Assembly (NCBI RefSeq): GCF_032854445.1 | Contig: NC_088304.1 | Span: 26,239,704-26,303,703, forward strand | Direction of reading: 5' to 3' | DNA: 64,000 bases | Source of the DNA: Liolophura sinensis | Taxonomy: Eukaryota > Mollusca > Polyplacophora > Chitonida > Chitonidae | Part shown: positions 25,706 to 36,255 of the stretch, one piece after another | Position numbering within the stretch: position 1 is the first letter of the stretch | How the letters are laid out: the number at the start of each line of letters is the position of its first letter | Made by a program: the position numbers and the translations under genes | Notes under the pieces: generated by a model | What the model was told of the DNA's origin: nothing | Database searches by the model: none | Seen by the model: only the letters and a program-made list of their open reading frames with translations

Positions 25706-27440
25706 GAAAGTATATCTTGCAACTTATACGCTCTCTAGCACAATGGCAAACGCAGAATCAGGTAACAAAATACTCGTATGCATGTTAACAGCGATTTATT
25801 AGGGATCACTGCTCTAGAATTAATCAAAACCTGAACTGTTTGTCACATTTAGCAAACGGTAAAATGAAAAGTATACAAAAGGGTCCGGCCTCGGGGTATG
25901 GGGGGGGGGGGTGTACACCGTCAAAAGATTATCAGCTGAAACAAAGCCTGCTTTGTCATTCAAAACATGATGTACAATTCTGAATAAAGAGCTTCATTAT
26001 GAGGAGAAGTCATTTTTTATTGACTGTTTTGGTTCTACTTTTTTTCTTATCCAAAAACGCTCTATGTAAAAATGGACATGTATACCAGATGTATTGCATC
26101 TGGTTATTTCTTCTGGCGAAATGTCACCCAGCAAAAGAAATCCACACAAAAAGGATTCGATCTCATCACGTACTCGCCAAGAACCTATTTCGTTGGCTTA
26201 TAGCTCGACACCTTCGATATGGCATATATACAGAACCGAGTGGACTGGTGTGTTTACCATATCTGCCAGGTGACCTTTTCCTTCCGATTCTTATCTCCAC
26301 AATTAAATCATCCAGCTGTTCTTTATTTCGGTTTTCATCTCGGTTTCACTTCACACATACAAACTTCTGACGTCCATCGCACATGAACCTGTGTGTTTTT
26401 ATATAGTGTGTAATACATAAAAGCTGCTTTTCTCATTAAACAAATAAAGACGTACTCCTTTCGGGAAATAATAGCGTGCGTTTTGGGGGGAGGGGGGGTT
26501 GTCTTTTTTTAAGTGGTGCAATATTTGGTATGTGAATATACGCCTTGGCATATGCAACGTGTACCTAACATAGCGGAATTTATGTTGAGCATAGATCTCT
26601 ATATGGTTCTGACTGCCTTAGCGACGGCCTAGTCGTGTGATGTATGCCCGTGTATATTTGCTTTCTTTTTTGACAACGTCCATTTGTTACCCAGCTGTGA
26701 GCGAACCAGACTGTGAATTGTATAACTCAGAATGTCTCATAAAGGCGTTTGATTTATTAAATGTATGATGTATCATTTGTCATAGAGTTAACCTTTTATG
26801 GTCAAAGTGCACAACGTCACAATGGAAACTCTTTTGAGGCTCAGTGTTTTTGTTTCTTTTTCGTTCCATGCTTTGCTTTCCTGTTCATAATGCATTCTTA
26901 GCAACGATTAACAGCTCTAAACGACGACGGAGTTGTTGCTACACTAATCTTGATGGCAGTGCTCTTCTTGTTCTTAAACGTGAGATGCGTGTTTAATATG
27001 GGCATGCGTTGAAACACCCATAGTCTGCATGTACAACGACACGGATTGTGTCTGTTTCTTTTAATGTACATTCGGTTCATACTTTATAGACTAATAATGT
27101 TATGTCGCGTTATAAATCAGACACAGCATGTCATCGGGCCGTAACACATCATAATTTATTGACAACTCCAACCGACGAGCTCCACCGTCATTTTTCCTTA
27201 TATTAAGGTTCACTGCATCTGGTAAATAGTAAATTGTTTGTGCCAGAGCGAGTTTGGAATTTTATACGGTTATACCGTATGATAAATGTATTGGTAATCT
27301 ACATTTCACGGTTTCCATGACTATGTTTTGCTTTTCTGGAATTCACTGTTTTCATGGTAGGCGACAGTCTCAAGACGTGATGGGCTGAAACTATATGTGG
27401 AATGTCGAACCCGACTGGTTGGAGATTCGAACTTGGTTTA
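25706..27440. other. unique DNA; G12 run and an unassigned open frame
   Basis: A run of 12 G at 25900-25911 and a G-rich stretch near 26485-26500. The 123-codon open frame at 25999-26370 (+) is given separately. Nothing else recognised. Confidence 0.5.
25999..26370 (+). CDS. doubtful 123-codon frame with a signal-peptide-like start
   Basis: Begins MRRSHFLLTVLVLLFF, then SKNALC: a positively charged N-terminus, a hydrophobic core and a plausible cleavage site after Cys near residue 24. That looks like a signal peptide. The rest has no recognised domain, no regular cysteine pattern and no homologue known to me. T-rich DNA produces Leu/Phe-rich stretches by chance, so this may be spurious, or may be only a first exon. 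No TATA box, poly(A) signal or splice pair is convincing. Confidence 0.15.
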   Translation: MRRSHFLLTVLVLLFFLSKNALCKNGHVYQMYCIWLFLLAKCHPAKEIHTKRIRSHHVLAKNLFRWLIARHLRYGIYTEPSGLVCLPYLPGDLFLPILISTIKSSSCSLFRFSSRFHFTHTNF

Positions 27441-27574
27441 TTCATTTGATTGGTGGTTTACGCCGTACTCAAGAATATTTCACTTATACGACAGCATTAT
27501 GGTGGAAGGAAACCGGGCAGAACCCGGGAGAAACCCACGGCCATCCACAGATTGCTGACAGACATTCCCACGTA
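27441..27574 (-). mobile_element. SINE family A, reverse, 5'-truncated
   Basis: Tail (ttcatttgattggtggttta, cgccgtactcaagaatattt), core with a short deletion after cttatacgac, then accgggcagaacccgggaga and cattcccacgtacg. Imperfect flanking repeats (cgaacttggttta at 27428 and cgaaacttgattta at 27575) probably represent the target duplication. Confidence 0.82.
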
Positions 27575-29409
27575 CGAAACTTGATTTAACCCGTTCGCTT
27601 ATTTCTAACCTTAAGAGATAAGTCACAAGTTTTATTTTAAGATAAATGTATCACAGTCTGAACTTCGTGGGATATGAAGGACGCAACATCTTGAAAATTT
27701 TTTTGCTTAAGTGAAATATAGCTTTGTGAATAGAATCGGCCGCTGGTTTCACTTGCCGGCTGTAGGTGGCATATAACGAAAGGTTACGTATGTACTCTTA
27801 GTTCAAGGAGTGCTAGTGTTACATCTATACCCGTGGAACACACGGGTTTTTTTTATCACGCTGTTCGTAGTATACTGGGTCTATCAAAGCAGACCAGTGA
27901 TAAGCTGTGAGTGTTCGGTAGACAGCTTCGCAGTTTGTACATCGTGAACGACGAAACGCCCGGCAAACCTAGATAGCACGACTATCTTACGGTTGACATA
28001 AAACATCTGACAAGTGGCCTTCTTATGTCTGTATATCTCGTGATATTTAAGGAGTCTCTCGCGTGACTTTTACATTAGGTCAGACTCCTAATAAAGATGA
28101 CAGTGTCGGTTGCAAAAGTGAGTAGGGCGATTAAAAGAAGTATGACGGTGTTATCACCGATCCCGGAGAGCCAAACGAAGCGGATGAAAGGGCTTCACGC
28201 GAGATAACCTACAACCTACGAGACCCAGTCCGTCTCCAAGGTGATTTTTTCGATTTGATGATATGAGATGGACAAATCGACGGCGAACCAAGGTGTAAGG
28301 AAGGTGTACTTTGTGATATTCATATTACGTAATATATTGTTAGACCATTTATACTATTTTAAACTATTTATACAAGCAGCTTCGGAATAATCTTTTCAGT
28401 TCATCGGAAAAACAATGGATAAAAGATCGTTTATTTCTCAAAACTGGGGATTCTTAAAATCTCGAAATTTAGTACGGAAATCAAGATACGCTGTATCTTT
28501 AAATCTTTGTGAGATACACCCGAGATATGGCATCACTCGGTATTGTGCAGTGATGATACAGTGACGTTCACTGAAAGTCAGACAACCGCACGAGACCATC
28601 GACTAGGAGTCATTATGAATGGCTTACAAGATATGTGTCTATTGCAGAGCTAGCTGTTGACAATCCGTTCCTCTGGGATATCTTCCACTTCCTAAATTTA
28701 CAAACCCATAAATATGGATAAATCATTGTGAAGCGCTCGGGTATATAACAGTGATAAACGTAATGAATAAAATAAATAAATTGGCATTCAAGTGAACCAA
28801 AAACCCAAGGAGGATGAAACAGAGCATATCTTTTACACATGACTTTCGTGCCTGCATAACGGCAGTACTGATACTAGGTCGACCCTCGGCTCTGTCGATG
28901 TGTTCCCCATATCAGTCCACTTGACTGTCTAGCGATGGCAGAATACTCCACACCGAGAGAGCTACCCGCTATGTATTGCCACCAAAATTGCCGATGAAGG
29001 GTAAATTGCCTGGCGTACTCTGGACGTCTGCTCAGGGCTGCTTTACCATCCATCACAGGGTAAGTGCTGTGTATAACACTCTATAGCTTTCTTCCAGCTA
29101 AAAGTCGGACCTATTTTTTTCTTACCGGGAGGTCCTTGTAAGTGTGGGCATTTAATGAAGCAATGTATCAGAGTGGGTGAAAAACCTTCTCTGTAATCCT
29201 ACTATCAAAGATCGCCTTTTTTAAAAGCATAAGAACGAAATTAAACGTCTGCCACTCACATGGCATTACCTACGTTATATTTCAAGAACATCAAACTACA
29301 CGTTGCTACAGATGTTACTGTATTTATAGATGTATGCAATGAATGTTAGTAGCAGCGTACTACTTATGTTGATAAATAATTTTATATTTAAATCATTTAA
29401 ATTCTATGA
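27575..29409. other. unique non-coding DNA
   Basis: No gene recognised. A hairpin followed by T8 lies at 27829-27854. Nothing else stands out. Confidence 0.5.
27829..27854 (+). other. short hairpin followed by T8
   Basis: acccgtg (27829-27835), loop gaaca, cacgggt (27841-27847), then eight T. In an animal genome T-runs end RNA polymerase III transcripts, but no Pol III gene (A/B boxes) was seen just upstream. Probably chance. Confidence 0.3.
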
Positions 29410-29605
29410 AATTACCCAGGAGCCTCTCACCAATGCGATCGCTCTGAATTCAAGCTTACTTCATATCCGGTGGTATGTGGGAAGGTCTTCCAGCAACCTG
29501 CGGATTGTCGTGGGCTCTGCCGGGTTTCCTCCCACCACAGTGCTGGCCACCATCGTATAAGTGAAATATTCTTGAGTACGGCATAAAACACCAATCGAAT
29601 AAATG
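29410..29605 (+). mobile_element. SINE family A, forward, lacks box A
   Basis: gagcctctcaccaatgcgat, box-B remnant tctgaattcaagc, core (gtgggaaggtcttccagcaa, cctgcggattgtcgtgggct) and tail (gagtacggcataaaacacca). Confidence 0.85.
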
Positions 29606-30137
29606 AAAAAAATTTAATTCTCTGAAATGAATCTAGTTAATGACCGACTGTACACTACAGGTCATATTTGCAGGTTCATGGCGAGTGTTTCTCAACAGAC
29701 AGAGGTGCAAATAATTATGTTTTTTTTGCAAAATGGAATAGTTTCGTCCATACAATATCCGGTTTTCTGTGTTACTTCTGAGCATAACGTGTTAAGCTGT
29801 TTCACAACTTTCTAGCTTATTTTCTAGTCAACGCACAGTGCATGACTTCCTAAAGAAACTCTCTGCTTTTTTTCATTACTTTACTTGTTTTTACATTTGG
29901 GTTTCCAGTATACTGTCACTTCTGTCATTTCCTGTCACTTCTTGGTGACTCCCAGTGGTTAGCGTGCTAGCGCAGCAGATTTGTAACATTTTACCAAGCC
30001 CTGGAGGAAAACGATGGCATTTACCAGATCGAGGCATGTCAGCAGTTTGTGATGCCTTGATGCAGAAGTCTGTTTCTAGATTAAAAGGGTTGGTTATTTC
30101 GGATATTCAGGGATTTACAGTATTTGCCAGTACTCCA
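29606..30137. other. unique non-coding DNA before the satellite
   Basis: No gene recognised. Short ctgtcactt repetition near 29920-29945. The last ~40 bp may hold a further decayed satellite unit. Confidence 0.5.
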
Positions 30138-30998
30138 CATTTTGTTGTCCTATTTAAGCACTGTCTAACTTGCAGTACGCCTCATTTCGTTGTCCTATAA
30201 AAGTATTGCCCACCTTATAGTTAGCAACATTTCGTTGCCCATATATAACACTGCCCACTTTACAATTATCCACATTTCGTTGCCCATATATAACACTGCC
30301 CACTTTACAATTAACCACATTTCGTTGCCCATATATAACACTGCCCACTTTACAATTTACCACATTGCGTTGCCCATATATAACACTGCCCACTTTACAA
30401 TTAACCACATTGCGTTGCCCATATATAACACTGCCCACTTTACAATTAACCACATTTCGTTGCCCATATATAACACTGCCCACTTTACAATTATCCACAT
30501 TTCGTTGCCCATATATAACACTGCCCACTTTACAATTAACCACATTTCGTTGCCCATATAAAACACTGCCCACTTTACAATTAACCACATTGCGTTGCCC
30601 ATATATAACACTGCCCACTTTACAATTAACCACATTTCGTTGCCCATATATAACACTGCCCACTTTACAATTAACCACATTTCGTTGCCCATATAAAACA
30701 CTGCCCACTTTACAATTAACCACATTGCGTTGCCCATATATAACACTGCCCACTTTACAATTATCCACATTTCGTTGCCCATATATAACACTGCCCACTT
30801 TACAATTATCCACATTTCGTTGCCCATATATAACACTGCCCACTTTACAATTAACCATATTTCGTTGTTCTATATAAGCACTGCTCACCTTACAATACGC
30901 CGTATTTCGTTGATCTACTATAAGCACTAGACGCCTTTCAATGCGACGCATTTCGTTGTCCTATATAAGCCATGGACACCTTACAATGCCGTACATTT
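30138..30998. repeat. 45-bp satellite array, about 19 units
   Basis: Head-to-tail 45-bp units (catttcgttgcccatatata plus acactgcccactttacaatt plus aacca). Fourteen interior units (30228-30857) are nearly identical, with variants at four sites (ttcg/tgcg, tata/aaaa, taacc/tatcc and one attaac/atttac). The outer units, on both sides, share a different older version (tcctatataagcactg, caccttacaatacgcc). Units 30498-30632 and 30633-30767 repeat the same three-unit variant order, a 135-bp higher-order repeat. Frames on both strands stay open because 45 is a multiple of three. Confidence 0.97.
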
Positions 30999-31122
30999 CG
31001 GTTATATAGAGTTCCTTCATCCCCGCAATTTCTGGTTAACCACCGTCTCTGTGTTGGATCACCATGGTTTAGAAACCTGCCTCTGAATGAGGTTTATTAT
31101 CTGCGTACTGGATACTGACAGA

Positions 31123-31223
31123 ATCGACTACATCCGTCACAGACTTTTCACATTTTATCTATTCACAAATCACAAATCGACTGCACCGGTCACACACTTG
31201 TCACATTTTATCTATTCACAAAT
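31123..31223. repeat. 55-bp tandem duplication, 2 imperfect copies
   Basis: tcgactacatccgtcacaga and tcgactgcaccggtcacaca each start a unit that continues cacattttatctattcaca; period 55 bp (31123 and 31178). The second copy ends at about 31223. Confidence 0.88.
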
Positions 31224-31255
31224 CTAGCTCGCTATTTTGTTCATATTTATGTTTG

Positions 31256-31410
31256 CTTATTTATTGATTTTATTGCTGTTTCATAGTGCATTCATGAATT
31301 CTTGTCGCACAGGATGGCCGTATGGTTTACGGGTGAAGAAAACCGAATATAGCCGAGGAAACATAAGCACGCGTTGCCCTGCAGATAACAGAATTCCTAA
31401 TGTAAAGTCA
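31256..31410 (-). mobile_element. diverged SINE, family A2
   Basis: cttatttattgattttattg, cattcatgaattcttgtcgc, then gatggccgtatggtttacgg and gtgaagaaaacc: the A2 version of the core in reverse orientation. Strongly mutated. Confidence 0.45.
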
Positions 31411-31692
31411 CAGCCAAACCGGCGATCGCTGTATTAAAGAATGTCTCTCCTCAATGAATAAGTTTTTCTTTTCTAATTTAAGTCACTTCTTCGGGCCGAA
31501 TGGCGAATGTTCTCATTTAATTATATTTAAATATACAGATGTTTATGCAACGATTTTACCAAGTCCAAATTCCAAGGGAAATGTGACTTTCCTCTTGTTA
31601 CGGTATTGGCGAATCGACCTCTCCAGCCTTTCCAACCAGAAGAACACCAAGAATCCATCAACGATAACCAAAAATAAATATTTATGCATGTA

Positions 31693-31870
31693 GTTTCATT
31701 TATTTATTAACTAGAGTATTATAATGTACTCAAGACTTTGACAGTTATGCAAATGAAACTTTCCTGACAGATGGCCGCAGCCGAAAAGCCAGAGCAGGAT
31801 TCGAACTCGCAACCTCATTGGTGAAAAAGTTCTTGCCGGTAGACAAGGATCTGGAAGTCAATAGATCGGA
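31693..31870 (-). mobile_element. diverged SINE of the A/A2 group with box B
   Basis: Tail-like tttcatttatttattaac, gtactcaagactttgacag, then a box-B complement, ggattcgaactcgcaacctc, and attggtgaaaaagt, corresponding to the family A anticodon arm region. The middle of the core is lost. Confidence 0.45.
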
Positions 31871-32024
31871 GTCTGCGAGCAGCTTCTTTGCATAAAGGGA
31901 ACACTTCCTCTTGGTTACCCAGATATTAACACCTTACATATTTGGTGGACAACCCCGTTCATCTAGAGTCAAACACTTACGGCTTTAATATGATGTATTT
32001 GGAAATGTTACGGGAGTAATGCAC

Positions 32025-32190
32025 TTTTTGACGTAATTCGGCTCAGTTCATGCTACTACTTCAGCATTTACATGACAGAATAAAATTCTAACTGAAGTAC
32101 ATTGACAGGATGGCGGATTTCACCGGTTACGTTTTGCAAGGTACCAGTATTGTCGGTGTTCTGGGTTTGCTCTGGATATAGTCTTTTATA
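32025..32190 (-). repeat. dispersed repeat family E, copy 9
   Basis: Reverse: tttgacgtaattcggctcag, cagcatttacatgacag, aattctaactgaagtacatt, gatttcaccggttacgtttt, gtattgtcggtgttctgggt. Confidence 0.65.
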
Positions 32191-32210
32191 TCATTTTACT
32201 GCATGTATTG

Positions 32211-32442
32211 ATTTATTTATTGATTTGATTGGTGTTTTACGCCGTACACAAGAATATTTCCTTACACAACGGCGGCCAGCATTGTTGTGGGAGGAAACCG
32301 GGCAGAGTCTGGGGGAAAACCACGACCGTCCGCAAGTTGTTGTCAGACCTGGACTTGAACTCTAAGCGACCGCATTGATGAGTTGCTCCTGCGTCAATAC
32401 GTTGCGCTAGCGCGCTAACCAACTGAGCCACGGAGGCCCCCC
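32211..32442 (-). mobile_element. SINE family A, full length
   Basis: Best-preserved copy. Reverse orientation: tail (tttatttattgatttgattg), gtgttttacgccgtacacaa, core (gcggccagcattgttgtggg, accgggcagagtctggggg), box B complement (tggacttgaactctaagcg), spacer with ttgatgagttgctcctgcg, box A complement (gcgcgctaaccaactgagcc) and acggaggcccc. The head reads as a tRNA-like ggctcagttggttagcgcgc on the minus strand. Confidence 0.93.
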
Positions 32443-34673
32443 CTCTCCATATACTGGACGCCTGTTTGGCTAGAAGCCGCTATATGATATAAGCATTAAA
32501 CACAGCTTCGGTTCTAAAAATACTTTCTATCCAGTTTCTAAACTTTGGCATTGCTTTTAATGTCATTTTTCTGCTGCGCCATGGATTTTGATGCGATCAC
32601 AGCACAAAGTTGTTTTAATGTCGAGTTTCGAGTTCAAGACAACGCACCAATCAAGAGTGGCAAATAAGACACATTGGAAATCATAATTGGACACAACAGA
32701 ACAGAAGGTTTTCTTCTAAAAAGAAATGTTCAGCAGAATAGACAACAAACCTCAAAGATGATAAGAAAGCGGATTAAATTTATTCTCAATTTATTGCACC
32801 CACGTCCCGCAATAATCAATACATACAGCCAATAAATTCAAGATTATAAAACACCGTTGTACAGTAAATAACTTAATTGTCCACATCTTACACCATGCAA
32901 AACAACCCTTCACTCGGCTTCCCAAAGAAAGGACATCCAATAGGCTTGTGATAAAGCCTTTACGTATATCAGAATGCCGGGTAATAGAGTTGCTGGCGAA
33001 TCTAGAATAACTGACGAACAGAAGGGGCTCTTGAGTTTCATTCCCAATGGGTAATTACGGTAAAAAAAGACGTGTAGATTGAAGTGTAGCGTAACATGGC
33101 AAGTTGCTGAGATACCATGTTTTCCTGTTCTCGCGTGTTTAGGTCGTGAAGAAGCTGCGGGTTTACAACGCATTGACAGGTACCCTATTTCCGACAGGTG
33201 CACTGAACAGCGACCTTAGCTCGCTCATCCCAATACCACATCTGGAACCAACACGGTTAGAGTTTTCCCAGCGCCCCAGCGGTGGATGTCTACAAGGCTG
33301 TACATCGTTAAGGCTACACGAAGATAAGCAACCTAATATGACGTGGCGAAATCCTAGCCACTGTATCCCCCTCCTGCACTCTCCCCCACTTTCCCTTCCC
33401 CCATCCCCATCCATCTATACCCATACCCACCCCCGTCATCTCCACTCAAAAGCTCAGTCGCAATTGTGCACGCAATACCTTCCGCACTTCTAGCAGGGGG
33501 TTTTCCATTATTGGATAATTTCATATCAAATACCAATGGCTTTTGTACAGAAAAGCAGAATAAAAGTGATTTTTGTGCGAATGGGTATGTCTCTCAGCAC
33601 GTTGCCTAATACTAGGCATAGTGCAAATTGCGGCGCAATTCTTAATCGTATGACAGTTCTGTCATTCGGGTGTCACTCCGCAATCATCTGGCTTTAATTA
33701 CACATCAAAATCACATTACCATAAATACCGCCATCATTACAAACCAATATTTTATGAGGGGAACATGTCGGTGAAAGAGTCCAGCTTAATTCTGTATTCA
33801 TTGCAACCCGCGATAAACCAAGACTCCCTATTGCCCTCAACATGGAGATTGCATATATGGACAACTGTCGCGTCCCTGGAATCAGAATTTTGGCACCGGT
33901 CGGAAACTTGTTGATAAAGACTGCTTGGCAATTAACTTTCGCCTGTTGAACCGCCGATTTGCCTCTGGTCGACTGCTCCGATGATAAGCCAGGGCTAATC
34001 ACATGGCCATTTTTCATGGCAGACTAAAGTACGTAATCTCTGTCGCTCATTATACTGTGTTAATTTGTGCACCATTAGCGGATCCTTCGGTTTTCCCACA
34101 GCGAAGGAGTTTATTAACTCCCCTGGGGGAGCTCTCCAAGCAATGGAGGACGATAGTCAATCTCACATCAATGGATCCGATTCTTTAGCTTGTTGCGCTC
34201 GCACAGTCTACACGGGCTGCGACTCCCAGAGCAAGCTTTCAGTTCCACTCAACGCTGTCCAAGACAAGAGATCACAATCCCGGCTTAATACGCGCCGTTA
34301 ATGCAAATCTGTTCCTGAACTAACGCCTGCGAGACTGTCACGAAGACATCGTACTCGCACGGAAGTTTGCCGCAAACTGTCCGACATCAAAAGGTATTCA
34401 ACTCGAACCTCTTGAGCGCTTTGTCATTTGCATTTCAACAACAGAAGATTACCATCCTGAGAGAAACCATTTGATGAAACGCCAGATCCTTCCTAGTCAT
34501 ATTGTCTGGCAATAAATAGTGTAAAACTTTTCACTTGAAAGCAAATTTACAGCTTTTCTCTGATCCGGGAAAGATCGATCATAAAACCAAAATATTCAAC
34601 CTTAATTGCTTTCACATTCACCCGTTTGGTTAGATTTTCACATCGCTATCTGAGCATTTGCGCACATTTAGTC
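32443..34673. other. 3' flank of the LHFPL gene; unique DNA, no second gene recognised
   Basis: A C/T-rich stretch lies at 33365-33445. A less AT-rich block, 33690-34340, includes a 107-codon minus-strand open frame (33694-34017) with no recognised domain. The minus-strand word AATAAA at 34110-34115 is one possible poly(A) signal for the LHFPL transcript, but it is about 560 bp past the stop and unsupported. Confidence 0.45.
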
Positions 34674-34897
34674 TCACACAGACGTCTCCGTCTGTTTCTG
34701 AAGCGACTTGGCGTCAATAAACTGCCCTATGATAGGGCAAAATATCGCCAGTGATGTCCCCATAATAGCTAGCATGTACGACCAACCCATTCTGCAATGG
34801 CCGCCATTATACATGGCCGATTGTCCACAGTAGTACCTCATGAACGGAGATCCGAGTCCAAGCGGGTAAGTCATCAAACCAGCCCCCAGGATCACCA
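34674..34897 (-). CDS. last exon of an LHFPL-family tetraspan membrane protein
   Basis: Partial gene. The exon starts after an acceptor (ttttatgtttcag, AG at 34898-34899) in phase 1 and ends with TGA at 34674-34676, giving 73 complete codons. Order: the end of transmembrane helix 3 (VILGAGLM), TYPLG, a short extracellular loop with cysteines at residues 23 (YYCG) and 34 (GGHC), then GWSYMLAIMGTSLAIFCP, the fourth helix (about 38-60), and a cytoplasmic tail. This Y/FPxG…CG…G.C..GW/RWaY…A pattern is typical of the LHFPL (lipoma HMGIC fusion partner-like) family, some of whose vertebrate members are partners of hair-cell mechanotransduction or GABA-A receptor complexes. The subfamily cannot be fixed from one exon. 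The tail ends TSV, matching a class I PDZ-binding motif. Upstream exons were not found; a reading frame continues into the intron, but the acceptor and the family pattern favour the start given. Confidence 0.82.
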
Positions 34898-35733
34898 CTG
34901 AAACATAAAATATGCTCATTACGGCAAGGAATTAAAAATCGTTAAAAGTTTATATTTTCTGGATAGGCGTGAAATACAAAATGAGTGTAATGCACACTAA
35001 AACAGAATTGTATCTAAAAGATAAAATGTGTACTGTAATCAAGGAAAACCTGTAAAAATTGTTACATAGGGATGGATAGGAGCAGGTTGATAACAAGTGG
35101 AAAAACCAACCAGGACAATGTGATAACAAATGGAGAACCACTCAGAAGTGTTATAGGAAAAATTGACACCGAAAGATAAAATGAGTATGCTAATGAAGGA
35201 GAACCTCACAGAAATGTTTTAAGGGGCATCGGCACCAACAAATTGATTACAAAGCTCATTAGTGTTTTAGGGAGAGATTCGCATTGAAGGGTACATGTGC
35301 CCGTTACAGAAAGGGAAATAGTTAAAACTGCTTTATCGAAAACTGGAATACAAAAAAATAGTAAAATGCGCCTGTGACTATTAGGGTAAACCAGGGTCAG
35401 AAAACATGCATAAAACATTTTGTCACTGGTGAGAAACCAAACTAGAATTAGATACATAACATCACCATAAAAATTAATGTGTAGTGCTAAGGAAACAAGA
35501 CAAAATTTGTATGACAAATATAAAGATACAATATAGTATATAGTGAGTAAACAAACATATAAACATTAAGACAAATCTTAACAGCTGTACTTAACACATT
35601 TCATACATTGCATATACAGAATGACCCAATCATCGCTTAATAAAGAGATTCCGGCGACAGCTAAATTAGAACCAAGGACCAATTATAAGGGTTTCAGTGG
35701 GGCCGGTTTTATTGAGGCTACATTCTATAGAAA
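34898..35733 (-). other. probable last intron of the LHFPL gene, with degenerate repeat
   Basis: Immediately upstream (minus strand) of the exon, starting from the acceptor. Within 35015-35290 related blocks recur: aaagataaaatg at 35017 and 35172, and ggagaacc-plus-cagaa blocks at 35132 and 35199 (67 bp apart). No donor site or earlier exon identified. Confidence 0.5.
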
Positions 35734-35942
35734 TTTATTTATTTATTCATTTGATTGGTGTTTTACGCCGTACTCAAGAATGTTTCACTTATACGATGGC
35801 GGCCAGCATTATGGTAGAAGGAAAACGGGCAGAGCCCGGGGAAACCCACGACCATCCGCAAGCGACCGCATTGGTGAGAGGCTCCTGGGTCATTACGCTG
35901 CGCTAGCGCGCTAACCAACTGAGCCACGGAAGCTCCCAATCA
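35734..35942 (-). mobile_element. SINE family A with target duplication and an internal deletion
   Basis: Reverse copy with tail (tttatttattcatttgattg), core (cttatacgatggcggccagc, cgggcagagcccggggaaac), then a jump from catccgcaa to gcgaccgcattggtgagagg that deletes most of the box-B region, and box A complement gcgcgctaaccaactgagcc. Flanked by ctatagaaa (35725-35733) and caatagaaa (35941-35949). It lies within the probable LHFPL intron. Confidence 0.9.
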
Positions 35943-36069
35943 ATAGAAAGGTATACTAGTAAATAGCTACTTGTTTAACGAAAGTAAAACATGTTTAGTG
36001 GTAAAGAGGTATCGAAGAGGGCCGGGTGTTCAGAGATCAGTGCTACAATTCACGACTGTATCTACTTAA

Positions 36070-36125
36070 AACCTCAGCAAGAAGGATTGGGGGCGGGAGG
36101 AGGAGTGTGTGTTTGAGGGGGGGGG
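36070..36125 (+). other. G-rich tract
   Basis: ggcgggaggagga and then a long G-run separated by gtgtgtgtttga; compatible with G-quadruplex formation. It directly precedes a SINE B fragment. Confidence 0.5.
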
Positions 36126-36255
36126 AGTGATTGGGGTTTAACGTCGTAGTTTTCAGTCATATGACGATGAAGAAATCTTTAGAGTGCATGTGATGCGCCT
36201 CCTTGTTGCAGGACGGATTTTCACCGCTCTTTTATCTTTTAGGCTGAGTGGAAAG
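36126..36255 (-). mobile_element. SINE family B, 3' fragment
   Basis: gtgattggggtttaacgtcg, cagtcatatgacgatgaaga, gcgcctccttgttgcaggac, ggattttcaccgctctttta: the tail-side half of family B in reverse. Head absent. Confidence 0.8.

Noticed and set aside
27829-27854. Rho-independent terminator
   Set aside because: It has the right shape, but the genome is eukaryotic and no transcript unit ends here.
30154-30951. 265-codon open frame on the minus strand (and others on both strands)
   Set aside because: It is the 45-bp satellite read in frame. Several frames on both strands are open at once, and the variants include both silent and replacing changes with no bias that I can see, so it is not a gene.
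30138-30998. CRISPR-like array
   Set aside because: Direct repeats with no unique spacers; the unit repeats end to end, and the surrounding sequence is animal DNA.
32211-32442. Functional tRNA gene
   Set aside because: The A and B boxes belong to a SINE head: spacing is too large, no cloverleaf closes, and the same head occurs in other SINE copies.
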